From CAZDXJ01 sp964509475 (GTDB taxonomy: Bacteria; Pseudomonadota; Gammaproteobacteria; Methylococcales; Methylomonadaceae): a stretch of DNA of 11,440 nucleotides. Numbering within the stretch: position 1 is the stretch's first letter; the number at the start of each line of letters is the position of its first letter. Made by a program: the position numbers and the translations under genes. Below the pieces are notes generated by a model, which did no database searches, was not told the origin of the DNA, and saw nothing but the letters and a program-made list of their open reading frames with translations. This document shows, one piece after another, positions 6,967 to 11,440 of this stretch. The stretch is from assembly GCA_964509475.1 (NCBI GenBank), contig CAZDXJ010000074.1, forward strand, positions 1-11,440. Reading direction: 5' to 3'.

Positions 6967-8460
6967 TTACAAAATACGGTTTTTTACAGGTTTTTTTGAA
7001 TTGTTTTTCAATAACAGGCCGTGTTGACCCTTGATATGGCTTTTGATTTTGGCGTTCAAATAACCTGTCAGAAAGCGGAACAATCTTTTTAAATGGGTAG
7101 GATTGTGCAGGCTCATGGCTATATATTGACGCATGATCCGGCGTTGTTTATAAAAACCTTTTAAAATATTCTGGTATTCAATGTCCAGGGTTTCGACGCT
7201 GATATTATCCGGTGCCCAAACGAAATTCATGCCGTTCATTTTTTCCCAGTGATCGTCGCGTATGCGGGTTCCATAGATTTCATGGTAGATTGGCGATCCT
7301 GGGTAAGGGGTGAATTTGGACAGATTCATCGTTGTCATCGGAAGGCGTCGGATAAAAGCCTTGGTTTGGGCTATGGTGCGTTCATTTTCTCCAGGGAAGC
7401 CCAGCATAAACAACCCTTTGCAGCGAATGCCCGCTTGTGCTGTCCAGTTTATTGCCTGTTCGGATATTTCCACGCGGGCGGCCTTGTCCATTTTCTGTAA
7501 TAATTCATTGGAACCACTTTCCAGGCCAAAACTGATTTCCCAGCAGCCGGCCTGTCGCATGCGTTTCAATACATCGGGTTTTACCGTATCCACCCGGGCG
7601 GTACAGCTCCAGCTTACAGGCAAGCGATTTTCGATGAGTAAGTCGCATAATTCAAGAGTCCGCAGGCGGGAAGCCAAAAATAAATCATCGACAAACTGAA
7701 TATGGCGAATACCATAGTGCTTTTGCAGATGCTGCATCATTTGAAAAACCCTGCGGGGTGAATTAGCTCGGACTTTGGCGCCGAATGTTGATGTGTCGCA
7801 AAATTTGCATAAAAAAGGACAGCCGCGCGAGGCGGCCAGGGTCGCGACCGGGCCTTGTGGATAATCATAAATAGCGGGCAAGTAGCTGTGTGGGAAACCG
7901 GGCAGTAGATCCCATGCCGGTAAGGGTAACTGATCCAGATCGCTGATAATCGGTGCGGGCGGCGTTTTTATCAATTCCGCTTGATTCCGGTAAATGATGC
8001 CGGCAACATCATTCGGAATTTGTTTCATGTCCAGTCTTTGCAATAATTTGGGTAAAATGAGTTCGCCTTCATGTAAAACGGCAATATCAAACGCCATAAA
8101 CCTTTGCATGGTTTCGATGGACATGGAAGAAATATGCGGCCCGCCAACAATAATTTTACAGGCGGGCAGAGCTTGTTTGATTTTTCTGGCGATCAAGGCC
8201 GCCTGCCAAACACCCACCGTGAACAATGTGATAGCAAGGTAGGCGGGTTGTTCAGCGATGATGCGATCAGCAACCTGCTGGTTATCCAGGTTTTCTATGT
8301 CGCTTTCGATAATCGAAGTTTGATAGCCCTGTTCCCGGGTCGCCGCAGCCAGGTAAAGCAAGCCCAGAGAAGGGGAACGGTTGGTAATGTTACGCACGAA
8401 ATCATAACCCGGCGCGATACGTTCGTAAGGAGGGTTCAAAAAAATGATTTTTTTTGCCAT
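6967..8460 (-). CDS. B12-binding-domain radical SAM protein, substrate unknown
   Basis: This is a class B-type radical SAM enzyme of 497 residues. The N-terminal ~150 residues resemble a cobalamin-binding Rossmann domain: IIFLNPPYE at 5-13, SPSLGLLYLAAATREQGY at 29-46 and IIVGGPH at 103-109. No DxHxxG cobalamin-ligand motif is visible, as is usual in the BchE-like subgroup. The radical SAM core has CPFLCKFC (Cys214, 218, 221), which binds the 4Fe-4S cluster, then FVDDLF (256-261) and FGLESGSNELL (311-321). About 100 basic, non-family residues end the protein. I chose the ATG at 8460 because an upstream TTG start adds 13 residues not seen in the family; MAKKIIFLNPP is a typical beginning. Relatives methylate or cyclise lipids, pigments or antibiotics. 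No neighbouring gene suggests a substrate. Confidence 0.9.
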   Translation of the reverse strand: MAKKIIFLNPPYERIAPGYDFVRNITNRSPSLGLLYLAAATREQGYQTSIIESDIENLDNQQVADRIIAEQPAYLAITLFTVGVWQAALIARKIKQALPACKIIVGGPHISSMSIETMQRFMAFDIAVLHEGELILPKLLQRLDMKQIPNDVAGIIYRNQAELIKTPPAPIISDLDQLPLPAWDLLPGFPHSYLPAIYDYPQGPVATLAASRGCPFLCKFCDTSTFGAKVRANSPRRVFQMMQHLQKHYGIRHIQFVDDLFLASRLRTLELCDLLIENRLPVSWSCTARVDTVKPDVLKRMRQAGCWEISFGLESGSNELLQKMDKAARVEISEQAINWTAQAGIRCKGLFMLGFPGENERTIAQTKAFIRRLPMTTMNLSKFTPYPGSPIYHEIYGTRIRDDHWEKMNGMNFVWAPDNISVETLDIEYQNILKGFYKQRRIMRQYIAMSLHNPTHLKRLFRFLTGYLNAKIKSHIKGQHGLLLKNNSKKPVKNRIL

Positions 8461-8530
8461 GCCTGGTGACCCTGTCAAAAATACAAATTTCTTCAGCAAT
8501 GCCGCCGGGTTTTTATGGCGGTTACATCAA

Positions 8531-8558
8531 GTTTTAGTAGACACAGTTTTAATTTCAA
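8531..8558 (-). promoter_or_regulatory. Candidate promoter of the radical SAM gene
   Basis: On the minus strand TTGAAA (8553-8558) and TAAAAC (8531-8536) are 16 bases apart, in the 203-base gap before the gene. A second -10-like TATAAT (8568-8573) has no -35 partner. This is a weak match judged by eye only. Confidence 0.3.
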
Positions 8559-8663
8559 TGTCCAGTAATTATATTGCACGCGGCCAGAGGGCTGCGGATT
8601 TTGAACATCAGCCGGAATAGCTTAATGATCGTTTGGATGGGATGATGGATAGGGGGGCAGGCT

Positions 8664-10004
8664 TCATTCGATATCTTCCTCCTTTTGTTTGGCTTGTTTG
8701 ATGGCCAGGTTCAGCTCCGCACGTTGTTTTTCCAGGACCAGCAATTCAATTTCCCGGCGCAGGTAATCGGCTGAACGGGTGGTTGCGTCAAAACGTTTTT
8801 TCTGTTCGATGACACTGGCTTCCAGGCGCAGATCCTTAAGGCGGTTTTCCAGGTTGATTTTCTCTATTTCCAGGCGTTCCTGCCTTTTAAGTTCTTCCAG
8901 TTGACGGATTTCTTCCACGTCCAGCTGCATTTCCAGTTCTTTTTGTTTCAGTTGTTTCTCCAGTTTCAGTTGTTCCTCATGCAGGCGTTGTTTGGATTCG
9001 TTCCATTGCAATTCGCGTTTTTCATGTTCCTTGATCTCTTCCAATGTTTCCTTTTCTTTCATGCGGTTCTGATGCGCCAGTTTTTGCAATTGCAGTTTTT
9101 GTTCGGATTTGAACTGGCGTGCCTGTTGTGCCTCTTCCGCTTGTAGTTCCGCTTCCGCTGCCAATTCACGCAGATGAATGACATGGCGGGTGCTTTCTGC
9201 GTGGATGCGCTTTTCAATTTCATGCCGCTCATGTTGCTGCTGTTCTTTTTCCAGCAGCCTTAAACGGGCGTTTTCTGCATCCTGGGCTTGTTGTTGACGT
9301 AATAATTCCTCTTCGCAGTTACGTTGCTGGAGTTTTAACTCGGCTTCTTTTTCCTGTTGCAGCCGTTGTTCACGTTGTTGTTTTTCGTGAAATTCGAAAT
9401 TTTTTTGCAGAATATTCAAATAAACCGGTTCATGAACGAAACGGGCGTCAATTTGACCGGAGTCTTCGATATCGGCAAACTCCGGGTGCAAGGATGTCAA
9501 GGTTCGGCATTGAATGTTTTTTAACAACATCAATTCATTGATTCCAGCATCAATGCGTTTTTCCACATCGAGTAATCCTTGTTTAATCCAGTCACCGTTT
9601 TCCAGGGTGTGCAATTCCTTGTCTACCCGATCGAAGATCAGGCCTTGAAAACCCTTTTTTATATGCTGATTGACTGCCGACAAAGCCTCGCTGTTTGCCA
9701 ACGCGTATTTACAGGTTGCCTGGAAACGTATATCCAGGGTTGCATCGATTTTGCAGAATCCGCCATACAGACTGATCTGGCGGGTCAGATGCCAATCTTC
9801 AATCGACAAACGGTATAACGTGTGGTAGAACCGTTTGACAAATTTGGCCGGTCGCTCAAAGACTTTGTGGTAAGGGCCTAAACGGCTGACGACAACTTGT
9901 CTGTCGGCTTCAAACCCAGGTTCCCAGACATCCTCATCATCAATTTCCTGATTCAGCCAGTCTCCGGTCAGCCATTGTTGCAATAGCTTGTCATTGCTAC
10001 TCAT
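8664..10004 (-). CDS. SPFH/band-7-like protein with long C-terminal coiled coil
   Basis: I do not recognise a named family for this 446-residue protein. Residues 1-75 are acidic and then basic, ending in FVKRFYHTLYRL. Residues about 76-175 (KIDATLDIRFQATCKYALANSEAL, seen in short blocks 85-108, then a helix and LLDVEKRIDAGINELMLLKNIQCRTLT) resemble the strand-helix pattern of SPFH (stomatin/flotillin/HflK) domains. Residues 200-446 are almost unbroken charged helix rich in Gln, Glu, Lys and Leu, clearly coiled coil. No signal peptide or membrane helix is visible, so it should be cytoplasmic. The ATG at 10004 overlaps the preceding gene by 8 bases and has AGAGG 6 bases upstream. A longer frame from 10073 lies wholly within the neighbour and is rejected. 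Co-translation implies it works with that membrane protein. The SPFH call is tentative; the coiled coil is sure. Confidence 0.75.
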   Translation of the reverse strand: MSSNDKLLQQWLTGDWLNQEIDDEDVWEPGFEADRQVVVSRLGPYHKVFERPAKFVKRFYHTLYRLSIEDWHLTRQISLYGGFCKIDATLDIRFQATCKYALANSEALSAVNQHIKKGFQGLIFDRVDKELHTLENGDWIKQGLLDVEKRIDAGINELMLLKNIQCRTLTSLHPEFADIEDSGQIDARFVHEPVYLNILQKNFEFHEKQQREQRLQQEKEAELKLQQRNCEEELLRQQQAQDAENARLRLLEKEQQQHERHEIEKRIHAESTRHVIHLRELAAEAELQAEEAQQARQFKSEQKLQLQKLAHQNRMKEKETLEEIKEHEKRELQWNESKQRLHEEQLKLEKQLKQKELEMQLDVEEIRQLEELKRQERLEIEKINLENRLKDLRLEASVIEQKKRFDATTRSADYLRREIELLVLEKQRAELNLAIKQAKQKEEDIE

Positions 10005-11271
10005 GATTGGCCTCTTGCACAGAAGTTGTATGCTTGGAATGTGTTTGTTGTTTGAGTTGTTGCAGCCTTTCACCCATATGGTCAGCGATCAGTGGATAAA
10101 GGTTAGGGGCAAATTCGACTGTACGGTGATCGATTTTACGTAAAAAACCGCGGCTCAACAAAAAACCCACTGCAAACATTCTTGACCAGTCCGAATAGCG
10201 CCGGGCACGCTCGATTTCGGTTTTTTCAATGATCATTTCCAGTTCATCGTTTTCGTTAATGCGAAATTCGCTGAATTGCCGGAGACATTCAAAAACCAGT
10301 TCCTGTTCACGCTCACTTAAAGGACCGGGTGCGGTAAATTCCAAACGGTAGGAGAGTAGCACGGTAAAAAAATCAACCATGGCGGCACATAGGAAGGCAA
10401 ACCAGGAAAATCCTTTCCACATTGCAAAAGAGGGTTTGATACCCTGGGCAAACTGGGCATAGGGCATCAATACCGGTGCCTCGGGGACCTTGCGTCCGGC
10501 TTTGGTGGCCAGTGCATTGAAGCGGATTTGTAAATCCTGGAAATAAGATAAAACGCGTTGATATGCATCCTCGATATCGTTGGCATCATTATCCAGTTTA
10601 TTGAGGTTAAGCTGTAAATTTCTGATGATGTTATCCAGTTCCGAAAAGCCCTGGTCGAATTGTTGGAAGTATTGTTTTTTTTCCTGATAGCGTTGATTGA
10701 AGTGCCGCCACAGGGGGCCCGCGCCAACCTGGTCTTTCAATTGTTCCGGGGTGTCCGGGTGAGTGCCGAAATAAGCCTGGGTGACTTCTTGTGAGGCTTT
10801 ATCCAAATCCTTGCGCTGTTCATCCAATATATCGGTTTTTATTGCTAGCAACTTGTTTAAATAGTCATCCACTTCAGTGCGTATTTTTTGCAGGCGATTG
10901 ATGCGGATGGTTTGTTCTTCGGAAATTTCATAAAACTTAAAATAGGAAAACGAGATCGACGCCGCAATGGCGATCAGTAGTGAGGCGAAAACTGAAAAAT
11001 AACGGAAGCGATTCGCTTTCCAATGTATTCCGGCAATCTCCAGCGAACAAATGACAATGATGGATTGTATGGCAATGGTAATGATTAATGCAATCCACGG
11101 TAAAATGAAATGCGACATACCATAATAAGTGGTGAACCCGGATGAAACGCTGAGCATCAGCACAATTGGAATTGACCAGATGCGTAACAAACCGACAAAC
11201 AGGGTTTGAATACGATTGATTAAACCACCGAGTCCCCGGCCTTCATGTTTGTTAATGTCTGCTTTATTCAT
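9997..11271 (-). CDS. Four-helix membrane protein with periplasmic coiled-coil domain
   Basis: This is an unrecognised 424-residue inner-membrane protein. Hydrophobic segments at about 31-52, 54-78, 90-113 and 286-309 predict four transmembrane helices. The basic N-terminus and the loop HWKANRFR (83-90) fit the positive-inside rule, placing 114-285 in the periplasm and 310-424 in the cytoplasm. The periplasmic part is helical and charged (LQKIRTEVDDYLNKLLAIK, 127-145; YQRVLSYFQDLQIRFNALA, 237-255), so coiled coils are likely, with a PLWRHFNQRYQEKK segment in between. The cytoplasmic tail has an acidic segment (338-353) and ends in a Gln/His-rich tail. The ATG at 11271 has a poor ribosome site but is the only start before the first helix. 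Its stop overlaps the next gene by 8 bases, so the two proteins probably form one complex. Function is unknown. Confidence 0.8.
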   Translation of the reverse strand: MNKADINKHEGRGLGGLINRIQTLFVGLLRIWSIPIVLMLSVSSGFTTYYGMSHFILPWIALIITIAIQSIIVICSLEIAGIHWKANRFRYFSVFASLLIAIAASISFSYFKFYEISEEQTIRINRLQKIRTEVDDYLNKLLAIKTDILDEQRKDLDKASQEVTQAYFGTHPDTPEQLKDQVGAGPLWRHFNQRYQEKKQYFQQFDQGFSELDNIIRNLQLNLNKLDNDANDIEDAYQRVLSYFQDLQIRFNALATKAGRKVPEAPVLMPYAQFAQGIKPSFAMWKGFSWFAFLCAAMVDFFTVLLSYRLEFTAPGPLSEREQELVFECLRQFSEFRINENDELEMIIEKTEIERARRYSDWSRMFAVGFLLSRGFLRKIDHRTVEFAPNLYPLIADHMGERLQQLKQQTHSKHTTSVQEANHE

Positions 11272-11341
11272 TTATTATTCTATTTATCGGGTCAGCGAGT
11301 ATTGTTACAGGGTCAAATTCAATATATCCAGAATTACTGTC

Positions 11342-11369
11342 AGTATATTTTTCTATGTGCCCATACCAA
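11342..11369 (-). promoter_or_regulatory. Candidate promoter of the membrane/SPFH-like gene pair
   Basis: On the minus strand TTGGTA (11364-11369) and TATACT (11342-11347) are 16 bases apart. Both differ from consensus at one or two bases. Transcription would start near 11335, about 65 bases before the ATG. Judged by eye; not tested. Confidence 0.35.
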
Positions 11370-11386
11370 AAGCAAATATTACAGAA

Positions 11387-11440
11387 GGGCTTTGTTGCAT
11401 AAAAAATTGACAGCGTGATTTCTGAGTGTATTACCTATTA
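11387..11440 (+). mobile_element. Possible end of an IS5-family (IS903-like) insertion sequence
   Basis: GGGCTTTGTTGCATAAA (11387-11403) closely resembles the terminal inverted repeat of IS903-group IS5 elements, which start GGCTTTGTTG. Only about 54 bases of the putative element are inside the window; no transposase is visible and the other end is not available. If real, the element is inserted about 115 bases upstream of the membrane-protein gene, just behind its candidate promoter. Confidence 0.35.

Noticed and set aside
8901..9146. Phe/Leu-rich plus-strand frame resembling a membrane peptide
   Set aside because: It is the antisense reading of the Gln/Glu/Lys-rich coiled coil, whose codons give Phe and Leu on the other strand.

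Overview
The window looks like chromosomal DNA from a gammaproteobacterium. The evidence is a UbiJ–UbiE–UbiB ubiquinone set, an HslVU protease pair closely resembling the E. coli proteins, and about 50% GC coding sequence with AT-rich gaps. A methanotroph-like genome (Methylococcales) would fit the TTGGGTTA-type palindromic repeats and the IS110-type transposase remnant. That placement is inference only.

Left part (1-1043): a broken IS110-family transposase gene on the + strand has lost its N-terminal DEDD (RuvC-like) domain and its last ~25-30 residues. One short palindrome lies inside its 5' end and a pair of TTGGGTTA-armed palindromes follows it. No intact gene is present here.

Centre (1044-6343, all on the - strand): a compact housekeeping cluster in the order hslV, hslU, DUF971 gene, ubiE, ubiJ, ubiB. 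Most gaps are 1-15 bases; the ubiJ-ubiB gap is 77. It joins an ATP-dependent protease to three ubiquinone biosynthesis functions: the C-methyltransferase UbiE, the lipid-binding scaffold UbiJ and the ABC1-type ATPase UbiB. A 16-bp-stem hairpin at 6524-6557 separates it from an upstream cold-shock protein gene (6572-6784, - strand).

Right part (6967-11271, - strand): a stand-alone B12-binding radical SAM protein of unknown substrate, then a translationally coupled two-gene unit. Its first gene encodes a four-helix membrane protein with a ~170-residue predicted periplasmic coiled-coil domain. Its second encodes a soluble protein with an SPFH/band-7-like N-terminal half and a ~240-residue charged coiled coil. 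I do not recognise this pair as a named system, and it is the most interesting part of the window. The last ~55 bases may be the end of an IS5-family (IS903-like) insertion sequence that continues beyond the window, placed just upstream of the putative promoter of this pair.
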